Assembly: GCF_009834125.1 (NCBI RefSeq)
Contig: NZ_CP047146.1
Location: 3,961,501-4,025,500, forward strand
Origin: Streptomyces sp. GS7
GTDB lineage: Bacteria; Actinomycetota; Actinomycetes; Streptomycetales; Streptomycetaceae
DNA length: 64,000 bases
Reading direction: 5' to 3'
The position numbers were made by a program, and so were the translations under genes. This document shows, one piece after another, positions 1 through 7,025 of this stretch (positions are counted from its first letter, which is position 1; each line of letters begins with the position of its first letter). Below the pieces are notes generated by a model. It worked only from the letters and a program-made list of their open reading frames with translations. It searched no databases and had not been told where the DNA came from.

Positions 1-87
1 GTCGTTGCCGTAGACGCGGTGCTTATCCAGTCCCTCTATGAGCGCGGTGACCTGGTCGTGGAGTCGGACTTCGGTGGAGTTCGTCAT
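1..87 (-). CDS. 5' end of an unrecognised gene cut by the window edge
   Basis: On the minus strand an ATG at 87 opens a frame that stays open for 29 codons to the window edge. It begins MTNSTEVRLHDQVTALIEG and looks like an amphipathic helix. A G-rich stretch lies about 10 bases upstream of the ATG and could be the ribosome binding site. The codons are GC-biased at the third position, as expected of a real gene. Only the N-terminus is present, so no family can be named. Confidence 0.5.
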   Translation of the reverse strand, partial: MTNSTEVRLHDQVTALIEGLDKHRVYGND

Positions 88-761
88 CTCGCTGCTACCC
101 CCTGTGTACGCAGGTGTTGAACGGCGGCCCGCAGGATTGCCGGGCGGGCCCGCGATCCACTGGATGAATGTCTTACCGAAGCCGTGGGTCGGGTGAGTCA
201 CGCGCTCACCATCAGAAGCCGTTTCGGACGGCGGCCATGGCCTCTCGTATTACCTCTCGCCTTACGAAGGCAGCCGGGATCGATCCCTAGAAGTTCCCCT
301 TCGGTAAGCCGCGAGGGCCACTTCGGCTCGGTCGAGATCCACGGTGACGTAGCGACCGTAACCGAGAACAGGTGACAACCGGCCAGATGCGGAATTCCGC
401 CTGTGTGGGAATGCACCCGCCAGGTCGGAGGGATGAACCGGATGTCGACCCGCGTGCGTGAACTGCGGCATTGCGGCAGGTCACACCAGAAAAATCCGGG
501 CGGGTTTGTGGAAACGGATGCCGAATGTCCGGTAGTTTACCGGCCGGTTCGCCACCGGCTCAGGGAAAAGATACTCCGGGTCCGGGAATTCCGGTCGAGC
601 GACCCGGTCCATGCGCGCTTTCCCGTCCGGGCGGCACGGTCGCGCACACGACCTGGTGAGCAATACCGGCAGTCGGCCCTGCTGCCGAGGAGCGATGGTC
701 GGCCACGCCGGGACACCGGCCGCCAGCCGTCGGCGGCCTGGCGGCCCGGCGGCCCGGCGGC
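88..761. other. intergenic region, no gene seen
   Basis: The short frames here have no credible ribosome binding site and no recognisable protein. The region should contain the promoter of the edge gene. Its right end (about 730-762) has a run of GGCGGCCCG-like units just after the stop codon of the PEBP gene; I see no clean terminator hairpin. Confidence 0.5.
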
Positions 762-1334
762 TCAGGCGCGTTCGTAGAAGCCGTCGAGACGACCGCGGGC
801 GAGGACGTCGCCGGCGGCGGCCAGTACGTCGCGTGGCCTTGCGGTGTCCAGGGTGGCGCCGCTCGATCCCGTGGTGACCGGTGTGGCGAGGGCGAAGAGC
901 TGGAACACGTACCGGTGCGGGCCGTGGCCCTTGATCGGCCCCGGCCCCAAGTAGCCGCGGCCCGCGCCCGAACGCAGCGGGCGTACGCCGTCGGAAGGGT
1001 TCGCGGCGTCGAGCGGCCCTTGGGGGAGTCCGGTCACCGAGGGGTCGAGCAGGGCGACGCAGTGGACGAACGGCGCCGGGGTGGGTGCGTCGGGATCCTC
1101 GACGACCAGCAGCAGTTGCGCGGTGGCGTCGGGTGCCGGGGACCAGGTCAGGGCCGGCGACAGGTCCCGGCCGCCGACTCGCTTCGCGGCGTGGACGGTG
1201 GGGATCGTGGCCTCCTCGTCGAAGTCCGGGCTGCTCAGCGCGAGGGTGCTCTCGCCGTCCAGGTTCGGTGCGTTCCAGGCGAGGCCCGCCTGGCCCGCTC
1301 GTCGGTTCTTCAGCAACTTGCCAAGCACTGCCAT
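762..1334 (-). CDS. YbhB/YbcL family PEBP-like protein
   Basis: A 190-residue protein of the phosphatidylethanolamine-binding protein fold (YbhB/YbcL group). The family signature is visible: LSPALTWSPAPDATAQ, then VVEDPDAP with the two conserved Asp residues of the ligand pocket, FVHCVALLDP, and GHGPHRYVFQLFAL near residue 145. Length matches the family. The start is the ATG at 1334 because AAGGAG lies 7-8 bases upstream; the longer frame running up to 2096 is only a shadow of the esterase gene. There is no signal peptide. Function in bacteria is poorly defined: some members bind small anions or are proposed kinase inhibitors. It is 35 bp downstream of the esterase gene on the same strand, so the two are probably co-transcribed and controlled with it by the divergent MarR gene. 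Confidence 0.9.
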   Translation of the reverse strand: MAVLGKLLKNRRAGQAGLAWNAPNLDGESTLALSSPDFDEEATIPTVHAAKRVGGRDLSPALTWSPAPDATAQLLLVVEDPDAPTPAPFVHCVALLDPSVTGLPQGPLDAANPSDGVRPLRSGAGRGYLGPGPIKGHGPHRYVFQLFALATPVTTGSSGATLDTARPRDVLAAAGDVLARGRLDGFYERA

Positions 1335-1369
1335 GGGTTTCTCCTTGTCGGGGATGGCACGGGGGCGGG

Positions 1370-2245
1370 TCACAGTCGCCGGGCGTCGGCGGGTACGAGC
1401 AGGGGCTCGGCGAAGCGGCAGATCTCCTCGGCCGCGTCGCATTCCTGGGTGGACGGCTCGGCCAAGTCCGGCGCGGCGGGTACGCCCGGCCAGGTGTGGC
1501 CGCCGCCGATCACCGTCCAGGCAACGACCCGGGTTCCGCCGACACCGCCGTCGGCCGAGGTGCGGCGGGAGAACGCGGTGGTGCGCGTACGGCCCGGTCC
1601 GGGCGGGCACCGGTCGACGGTGCGCCAGCGCTCGGCCGTCTCCCGGAGCGACAGCGTCCGGCCCCGCAGCTCCCCGTTGGGCCCACGGTGCCGGGAGTAC
1701 CCGCCCTCGATCGGTGAGTACCCGTCGGCCGTGCCGTGGATCAGCATCGCCGACACCGCGTGCGTCGGCTGCAGCTCGCGCAGGGCCGCGGGCAGCCCGC
1801 CCGCGACGGCCGCCAGCACGGCCACCTGAGCGCTCGCTTCCAGCGCGAACCGGTGGGCCATGAAAGCGCCGTTGGAGACTCCCGCCACGACGGTCCGGTC
1901 GGGCGACGTGCCGTACCGTGCGGCCGACCGGTCGACGATCGCGCGAAGGAAGGCGACGTCGTCCACGCCCGCCTCGTCGGCCGTGGTGACGCCGCGGCCG
2001 TCCGACCAACACCCCTCGTGGCCGTCCGGGTAGGCGACCGCGAAACCCCACGTATCCGCCTGCTTGTCGAACGTGGTCCACTCGCGCATCATCCATCCGC
2101 CGGCCTCCGGATGGTTGCCGTGCAGCGCCAGCACGAGCGGCACCTGCCGACCGTCCGGCACCGCTCGCGGCAGCCGGATCGTGAAGCTGCGCCGCCTCCC
2201 GCCGATCGTCAGTTCACCGGCCACCGGCTCGTCCTCGCTCACCAT
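1370..2245 (-). CDS. LpqC/polyhydroxybutyrate depolymerase-like esterase (COG3509)
   Basis: A 291-residue alpha/beta hydrolase. Visible features are LVLALHGNHPEAGGW (oxyanion-hole strand), VAYPDGHEGCWSDGRG, the nucleophile elbow GVSNGAFMAHRFA (G-x-S-x-G, Ser about residue 135), MLIHGTADGYSPIEGG carrying the catalytic Asp, and GGGHTWPG carrying the catalytic His. This is the arrangement of the COG3509 depolymerase/feruloyl-esterase-like family. The usual N-terminal signal is missing, so a cytoplasmic ester hydrolase is more likely than a secreted one. The ATG at 2245 is chosen over upstream alternatives because AGGGGGAAGGGGG sits just upstream. It diverges from the MarR gene and precedes the PEBP gene in the same probable operon. 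Substrate is unknown. Confidence 0.85.
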   Translation of the reverse strand: MVSEDEPVAGELTIGGRRRSFTIRLPRAVPDGRQVPLVLALHGNHPEAGGWMMREWTTFDKQADTWGFAVAYPDGHEGCWSDGRGVTTADEAGVDDVAFLRAIVDRSAARYGTSPDRTVVAGVSNGAFMAHRFALEASAQVAVLAAVAGGLPAALRELQPTHAVSAMLIHGTADGYSPIEGGYSRHRGPNGELRGRTLSLRETAERWRTVDRCPPGPGRTRTTAFSRRTSADGGVGGTRVVAWTVIGGGHTWPGVPAAPDLAEPSTQECDAAEEICRFAEPLLVPADARRL

Positions 2246-2270
2246 GAGCCCCCTTCCCCCTGAAACCATA

Positions 2271-2289
2271 TGCGCAACCAAACTGCGCA
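2271..2289. promoter_or_regulatory. probable MarR operator in the divergent promoter
   Basis: Two identical palindromic hexamers TGCGCA at 2271-2276 and 2284-2289 are 13 bp apart in the 65-bp gap between the esterase and MarR starts. MarR proteins usually bind paired inverted elements in such a gap and repress both themselves and the neighbouring gene. Binding here is inferred from position and symmetry. Confidence 0.5.
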
Positions 2290-2310
2290 GTAGTGCTGTA
2301 CTTTAGCGGC

Positions 2311-2775
2311 ATGGGAGAAGACACGGCAGCCATCGGCGCGGAGGCGACCACCGGACAGGACGCCGCGGCCATCGCCGATGAACTCCAGTTCCTGGTCGGC
2401 GCGTTGGTCCGGCAGCAGAGGGCGGTATCGCCGGCTCGCGAAGTGACACTGTCACAGGTCTCGATCCTCAAACGGCTCGACCGCGAGGGGCCGCACACCG
2501 TCGCCGACCTGTCCCGGCTGGACAAGATCACTCACCAGTCGGTCACGGTCTCCGCGGCCGGCCTGGTCGACCGAGGACTCGTACGGCGCGTCCCGGATCC
2601 CCACGACCGGCGGCGCAAGCTGCTCCTCATCACACACGAGGGCAAGCGCCTGCTGACCGAACGCCGGGGTGCCGGCCACGAAAACCTCACCGACGCGATC
2701 GCCGGCCGCCTCAGCGGCGCCGAACGGACGGAACTCGGCAGAGCGCTCACGCTGGTCCGCCGACTCCTCGACTGA
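2311..2775 (+). CDS. MarR family transcriptional regulator
   Basis: A 154-residue winged-helix protein. It shows the MarR layout: an N-terminal dimerisation helix, a recognition-helix region HTVADLSRLDKITHQSVTVS, the wing LVRRVPDPHDRRRKLLLIT with the conserved DxRRR motif, and a C-terminal helix ending in LVRRLLD. The ATG at 2311 is used rather than the one at 2293, because the extra six residues lie in the promoter region. There is no good ribosome binding site, so the message may be leaderless. Divergence from the esterase/PEBP operon suggests that these are its targets. The last 29 bases overlap the 3' end of the convergent hydrolase gene. Confidence 0.88.
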   Translation: MGEDTAAIGAEATTGQDAAAIADELQFLVGALVRQQRAVSPAREVTLSQVSILKRLDREGPHTVADLSRLDKITHQSVTVSAAGLVDRGLVRRVPDPHDRRRKLLLITHEGKRLLTERRGAGHENLTDAIAGRLSGAERTELGRALTLVRRLLD

Positions 2776-3565
2776 CGGCCGGGGCCTCTTCCGCCCGGCC
2801 GATCGAGAAGACGGCCCCCGCGGCGGCGTGCTCAACGGGGCCGTCGAACCGGGCCGAGGCGCGCGCCACCGCTTGCTCCGGTGTGAGAAACCGGCCGACA
2901 TGCGTCACGATCAACCGGCCTGCCCGGGCCGCGCCGGCCGTGTCGCCGGCGTCCTCCGGGGTGTGGTGTACCTGCTCGCTCCCCACCGGTGCCTGTGCGC
3001 TCTCGGCCTCGCACAGCAGCACGTCACACCCCTCGGCAAGCTCTGTGAGGCTCGCGCACGGCGCCGTGTCGCCGGAGTACACCAGCGACCGCCCGGCCCC
3101 CTCGATACGCACGGCAAAGGCCGGAACGTCGTGTGCCACCGCCCGGCTGGTGAGCCGGAGCGAACCGACGGCCGCCCGGTGCCCGTCCTCCAACTCGGTG
3201 ACCGCGAAGGCCGATTCGACCGGACTGCGGGTCGGTCCGTTGGTGAGGAAGCCGGCCAACCGGTCGGCGATTCCCTCCGGGCCGTAGAGGGGGATCGGCG
3301 CTGCCAGCCGGATGTCCGCGTACAGGGCGCCGTAGTACGCGGTGAGCAGGTCCGCGCTGTGATCGGCGTGCAGGTGCGAGATCCAGATCGCGTCGAGTTC
3401 GTCCAGCCGCACGTGGCGCTGGAGCGGGCCGAGCGTCCCGCTGCCCGCGTCCACCCAGATGTGCGTGTCGCCGTGCGACACCAGATAACCGGAGCACGGG
3501 TTGTCCGCACTCGGGTACGGCGTCGCGCATCCAAGGACCGTGAGGCGAAGCGGCTCATTGCTCAT
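2747..3565 (-). CDS. metallo-beta-lactamase-fold hydrolase
   Basis: A 272-residue MBL-fold protein of the RNase Z/phosphodiesterase-like type. The metal-binding motif HLHADH is near residues 64-69. Further ligands are AVAHDVPAFAVRIEG, the Asp in YSGDTAPC and the His in VTHVGRFL. The N-terminus LTVLGCATPYPSADNPCSGYL is typical of the small-substrate hydrolase branch. The ATG at 3565 follows directly from the open frame. The gene is convergent with the MarR gene and overlaps it by 29 bp at the 3' ends. No transport or biosynthetic partner is adjacent, so the substrate is unknown. Confidence 0.88.
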   Translation of the reverse strand: MSNEPLRLTVLGCATPYPSADNPCSGYLVSHGDTHIWVDAGSGTLGPLQRHVRLDELDAIWISHLHADHSADLLTAYYGALYADIRLAAPIPLYGPEGIADRLAGFLTNGPTRSPVESAFAVTELEDGHRAAVGSLRLTSRAVAHDVPAFAVRIEGAGRSLVYSGDTAPCASLTELAEGCDVLLCEAESAQAPVGSEQVHHTPEDAGDTAGAARAGRLIVTHVGRFLTPEQAVARASARFDGPVEHAAAGAVFSIGRAEEAPAVSRGVGGPA

Positions 3566-3976
3566 CCCGGGATCCTAGATGTGGTGACCCGGAGCGTTTC
3601 CGGTGGGCGGAGCATGTCCGACGGGGCCGTTACGAGATGGCCCGGAGCCGGCCCCGGGGTTGGCTGCGGAGTTGCCCGACGGCCGGGGCCGTCTTCTCGT
3701 CTGCGGGAAGGAAGACGACCAACCGCTGTGCGTCCGAGGAGAGTTCGCGTGACTCGCGAAGCACCGACGTCCGCACCCGGAGACGTGGTTGAGCGGCAGG
3801 CGGCCCGCCATCGGCGTCGGTCGGTGCGACGGTACGGACGAGCGTTCACCGCCGCGTCGCCCGGCTGTCATGCGACGGAACCGGAAACCTCCCGTCCACA
3901 CGTTTCGATCGGCCTCGCGGAGCCGATACGAAGGCCCGTAACGGTTGGTACCTTCCCCGGCAGGAGTGTGGATCCC
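3566..3976. other. divergent intergenic region
   Basis: This 410-bp gap separates the divergent hydrolase and phosphodiester glycosidase genes and should hold both promoters. Frames crossing it are extensions of the neighbouring genes and lack ribosome binding sites. I see no strong palindrome. Confidence 0.5.
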
Positions 3977-5575
3977 TTGGGCAGCAAGAAGGCCAGGCGT
4001 GCCTGGGCAGGCGCGAGCGCCGCGGTCGTGGTGGCGGTGGTCGCCGCCACCGGGGCGAACGGGACGGCTCAGGCCCGCACGCCGGACGGTGCACGGTGGT
4101 TGACCACGTCGACGCAGAAGCCGGCCCCGGGTGTGCAGGTGCGCACCATGACCCTTCGGAACGCGGCCGCCGCGCCGTCCTGGACGGTCACTGTCCAGGC
4201 ACCGGCCACCAGTCGGCTGACCGGCGCCGGGACCTGGGCCGAGGTGGGTTCGAAGTCCTGGGCCGACACCACCGCCCGGCGGCTGACCGCGAGCGGTTTC
4301 CGGCCCCGCGTCGCCGCCGTCCGCTGGCCGGACTACAGCGACACCCCGCACGGCGTGATGGGCCTGCGGGTGCGGGTGGGGTCGTATGCCACGCAGGCGG
4401 CGGCGCAGCGCGCGGCCGGTTCGATCGCCGCCGCCGGGTTCCACACCACCGTCACATGGACCGGCTACGACGCCGACGAGCCGGCCGCCGGCGAGGCCGT
4501 GCACGTCGCGGTCATCGACCCGCGCTCCTTCACCGGAAGTGTCCGGGCGACCCACGACGGCAGGGTCGCGCAGCGCGAGACGACCTCGTCGGTCGCCGCG
4601 AAGCTGAGGTCCCTGGTCGCGGTCAACGGCGGGTTCTTCGTCACCGCCGACTCCGAGGGTGTGCAGGGCACGCAGTCCGGGCTGGGAGCCTACGGCGGCA
4701 GGCTGGAATCGCTGTCCGCCGGCGCCCGGGCCGCACTCGTCCTCCAGGACGGCGGACGGCACGACCGGGTGGCCGACGTCACCACCACCGTCACCGTCCG
4801 CTCCGGCAGGGCCACCTACCCAGTGCAGGGCGTCAACCGCGTGCCCGGCACCGTCCAGGACTGCGGGCGCCCCGGCGCCTCACCCAGCGACCTCCCCTGG
4901 CAGGACGTCACCTGCCACGAGTCCGACGAATTGGTCCTGCTCACGCCCGAGTTCGGCGCGGCACTGCCGACCGGAGCCGGGACCCAGGCGGTCATCGATG
5001 CCGCGGGCCGCGTGGTGTCGGTCGGCGTACGCGGCGGCAGCGTCCCGGCGCACGGCGCGGTGCTGCAGGGCATCGGCGCCGCCGGGGACTGGTTGACGGC
5101 CCACGCCAGGCCGGGACACCCCCTCGCCATCACGAAGGACATCCGCGACACGACCGGCCGACGGATCGCGCTCGGCCCGCACGACAGCATCGTCAGCGCC
5201 GCTCCGACCCTGGTGAAGGGCGGCCGGATCAGCATCGACGCGGCCACCGAGGGCGTCGTCGACCCCGCCGACCTCTCCTTCGGCTACTCCTGGGCGAACG
5301 TCCGCCAGCCTCGCACCATGGCCGGGATCGACGCCCGAGGACGGCTCCTCCTGGTTACCGTGGACGGCCGGCAGAAGGGCGGCAGCGCAGGCTTCACCCT
5401 CGCCGAGGGCGCGGCGTTCATGCGCTCGCTCGGCGCCGTGCAGGCCCTCAACCTGGACGGCGGCGGCTCGACGGCCATGGCCGTGGACGGCCGGCTCGTC
5501 AACGTCCCCTCGGACGCCACGGGGGAACGCGCGGTCGGCGACACCGTCCAGGTGCTGCCCTCCCCGCACCACTGA
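3977..5575 (+). CDS. secreted phosphodiester glycosidase family protein with SPOR-like segment
   Basis: A protein of about 532 residues. The N-terminus (KKARRAWAGASAAVVVAVVAA then TAQA) is a Sec signal peptide. Around residues 125-165, LRVRVGSYATQAAAQRAAG followed by AAGFHTTV resembles a SPOR domain, which binds denuded peptidoglycan glycan. The C-terminal half is the NAGPA/phosphodiester glycosidase domain: VAVNGGFF, ITKDIRDTTGRRIALG, MAGIDARGRLLLVTVDGRQ and the terminal signature ALNLDGGGSTAMAVDGRLVN. The family removes GlcNAc or related groups from phosphodiesters, so a role on wall glycan or teichoic-acid-like polymers is plausible. The start is uncertain. TTG at 3977 has AGGAG 10 bases upstream; GTG at 3968 lies too close to it. 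The long open frame before this is not coding. Confidence 0.85.
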   Translation: MGSKKARRAWAGASAAVVVAVVAATGANGTAQARTPDGARWLTTSTQKPAPGVQVRTMTLRNAAAAPSWTVTVQAPATSRLTGAGTWAEVGSKSWADTTARRLTASGFRPRVAAVRWPDYSDTPHGVMGLRVRVGSYATQAAAQRAAGSIAAAGFHTTVTWTGYDADEPAAGEAVHVAVIDPRSFTGSVRATHDGRVAQRETTSSVAAKLRSLVAVNGGFFVTADSEGVQGTQSGLGAYGGRLESLSAGARAALVLQDGGRHDRVADVTTTVTVRSGRATYPVQGVNRVPGTVQDCGRPGASPSDLPWQDVTCHESDELVLLTPEFGAALPTGAGTQAVIDAAGRVVSVGVRGGSVPAHGAVLQGIGAAGDWLTAHARPGHPLAITKDIRDTTGRRIALGPHDSIVSAAPTLVKGGRISIDAATEGVVDPADLSFGYSWANVRQPRTMAGIDARGRLLLVTVDGRQKGGSAGFTLAEGAAFMRSLGAVQALNLDGGGSTAMAVDGRLVNVPSDATGERAVGDTVQVLPSPHH

Positions 5576-5778
5576 CGGGTACGCCGCCCCAGGGCATGCT
5601 CCGGCCTCCCGACCGACGCCGCCCGGTACCGCGCGGCCCCGCCTGCTCATCGCGCGCGACCGAGCGGCGGTGGCCGCCAGCGCCGGGCGGAGGCGCCCAC
5701 CCGCTTGCGCTGTACCGCTATGCCCGCGATATTCGCCCTGTTCGCGAATCGGCGACAACTTCCGTCACCGTGGTGCGG

Positions 5779-6540
5779 CTACCGGGCGGCACCGAAGTCC
5801 TGTGTCCAGTAGCTGCCGGGCTGCGCGAGGCCGACGCCGATGTCCCTGAACGAGCAGTCGAGAATGTTGCGCTTGTGGCCGGGGCTGGACATCCAGCCCG
5901 CCATCACGCTCTCCGGGGTGTCGTACCCGTAGGCGACGTTCTCGCCGTAACTGCTCCAGCTGTAGCCGGCGTTCGTGATCCGGGCGCCCGGATCCGACCC
6001 ATCGGATCCGGTATGCGACATATTGCTGTGGTCCGCCATGTCCGTACTGTGGGCTTCAGCGGCGTTTGTCAGCTTTGCGTTGAGGGTGAGCGGTGAGCAG
6101 CCGACCTTGGCCCGTTCCTGGTTGACGAGTTGCACCACGCGGGCCGCGATGCCGGAAGCCGGGGCCGCGACGGCCGCGGGAGCCCTCGGGGCTGCGGTGG
6201 GCGCCGCAAAAGTCGGCGCCGTGGGAAGCGCCCTGGGCGTCGTCGGCGCCTTCGGCTCCGTCGTTCTCTTCGGCGCCGTCGGTGTCTTCGACGCCTTCGG
6301 CGTTTCCGGGCGCTGCGGTGCCGCGGACGTCGCCGTGGGGCTCGCGGTGGGTTCCGGGCTCCCGTCGCCCTGCGCCGGCTGCTGCCGGAACGCGGAGGCG
6401 CTGCTCTCGTGCCGGTGAGCCGCTCCGTCGGACGGTCCGCCCCGGCAGGCCATGGCGATGGAAGGGACGCCCACGGCGGTGACGGCGAGGGCGACGAGGC
6501 TTATCCGCCGGTAGTTCCTCTTCTTGCGGTGCTTCGTCAT
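5779..6540 (-). CDS. secreted CAP/SCP-domain protein
   Basis: A 253-residue exported protein. A basic N-terminus (MTKHRKKRNYRRIS) leads into a hydrophobic stretch ending in VPSIAMAC, which may be a Sec signal or a lipobox-like site. Residues about 35-125 are a low-complexity Pro/Ala/Thr linker (PEPTASPTATSAAPQRPETP and similar). The C-terminal 120 residues are a CAP domain: VVQLVNQERAKVGCSPLTLN, AAEAHSTDMAD, MSHTGSDGSDPGARITNAG, YGENVAYG and SVMAGWMSSPGHKRNILDC, the last containing the W-x-x-S-x-G-H-x-x-N-I signature. Such proteins are wall-associated or secreted in actinomycetes; their activity is usually unknown. The ATG at 6540 is chosen; an ATG at 6573 is possible. It is convergent with the phosphodiester glycosidase gene. 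Confidence 0.88.
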   Translation of the reverse strand: MTKHRKKRNYRRISLVALAVTAVGVPSIAMACRGGPSDGAAHRHESSASAFRQQPAQGDGSPEPTASPTATSAAPQRPETPKASKTPTAPKRTTEPKAPTTPRALPTAPTFAAPTAAPRAPAAVAAPASGIAARVVQLVNQERAKVGCSPLTLNAKLTNAAEAHSTDMADHSNMSHTGSDGSDPGARITNAGYSWSSYGENVAYGYDTPESVMAGWMSSPGHKRNILDCSFRDIGVGLAQPGSYWTQDFGAAR

Positions 6541-6668
6541 GCGTGATCTCACTCGCTCACTGCGGATCGCCATCGGGTGGCTGGTTCTCCCTACCCGTGT
6601 CTGAGCAGGGCAGCTGTCTCACCGGCCGCCATTCTGGGAAAGCCCTGTATCCGAGGCAACGAGCATGT

Positions 6669-6687
6669 CTACTAGTCGCCCTAGTAG
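6669..6687. promoter_or_regulatory. inverted repeat CTACTA-N7-TAGTAG
   Basis: CTACTAG (6669-6675) and CTAGTAG (6681-6687) form a perfect inverted repeat with a 5-bp centre. It lies about 130 bp upstream of the CAP-domain gene. A related element is at 6887-6905. BlaI/MecI-type repressors bind TACTA/TAGTA dyads, so a repressor site is a reasonable guess; the repressor is not in this window. Confidence 0.45.
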
Positions 6688-6886
6688 GTGATGTGCCCCT
6701 TGCCGGGGGCGCGTGGACGTGCTGCCCGGCTCCCCGCGCATTCCGTACATGCCTGTCGCGCCGTCAGAACCGACTTCTGCGGCAATCGGCGGGCGAAAGG
6801 ATCAGGGGAATCGACGATCGCCCCGTGCTGTGGACGTCATTGACGGATCAAGGGGGACAAAGCCCTATTTGTCGCTGCGGGAAGGT

Positions 6887-6905
6887 CTACTAAGTGGCGT
6901 AGTGG
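6887..6905. promoter_or_regulatory. second inverted repeat CTACTA-N7-TAGTGG
   Basis: This copy has the same GTCTACTA left half, the same 7-bp spacing and a right half differing at one base from the 6669 element, 218 bp away. The shared geometry suggests two operators for one regulator. It lies about 120 bp past the stop of the NACHT gene. Confidence 0.4.
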
Positions 6906-7025
6906 TGGCGCGCGTGGCTGTGACGCATGTCATGAGGGGAATGCGAAAGCGGACAGGGGAGGTCGATCTGCCCTTTGCGGACTTTACGGGCCTTACCGGC
7001 CTTGCGGTCATGGTCGCCGTCTCGG

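Larger units (their letters stand above)
6541..7025. other. long intergenic region upstream of the CAP gene
   Basis: Apart from the two related dyads, I see no gene. The part next to the CAP gene is rich in short complementary segments and could be a structured 5' leader, but it does not match a riboswitch consensus that I can defend. Confidence 0.4.

Noticed and set aside
2669..3976. N-terminal extension of the phosphodiester glycosidase frame
   Set aside because: It overlaps the hydrolase gene in antisense and lacks a ribosome binding site. The signal peptide begins at about 3977.
6541..6660. Possible c-di-AMP (ydaO-type) riboswitch before the CAP gene
   Set aside because: Such switches often precede wall-hydrolase genes in streptomycetes, and a few short segments look similar. 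The conserved core could not be aligned with confidence. A covariance-model search would decide.
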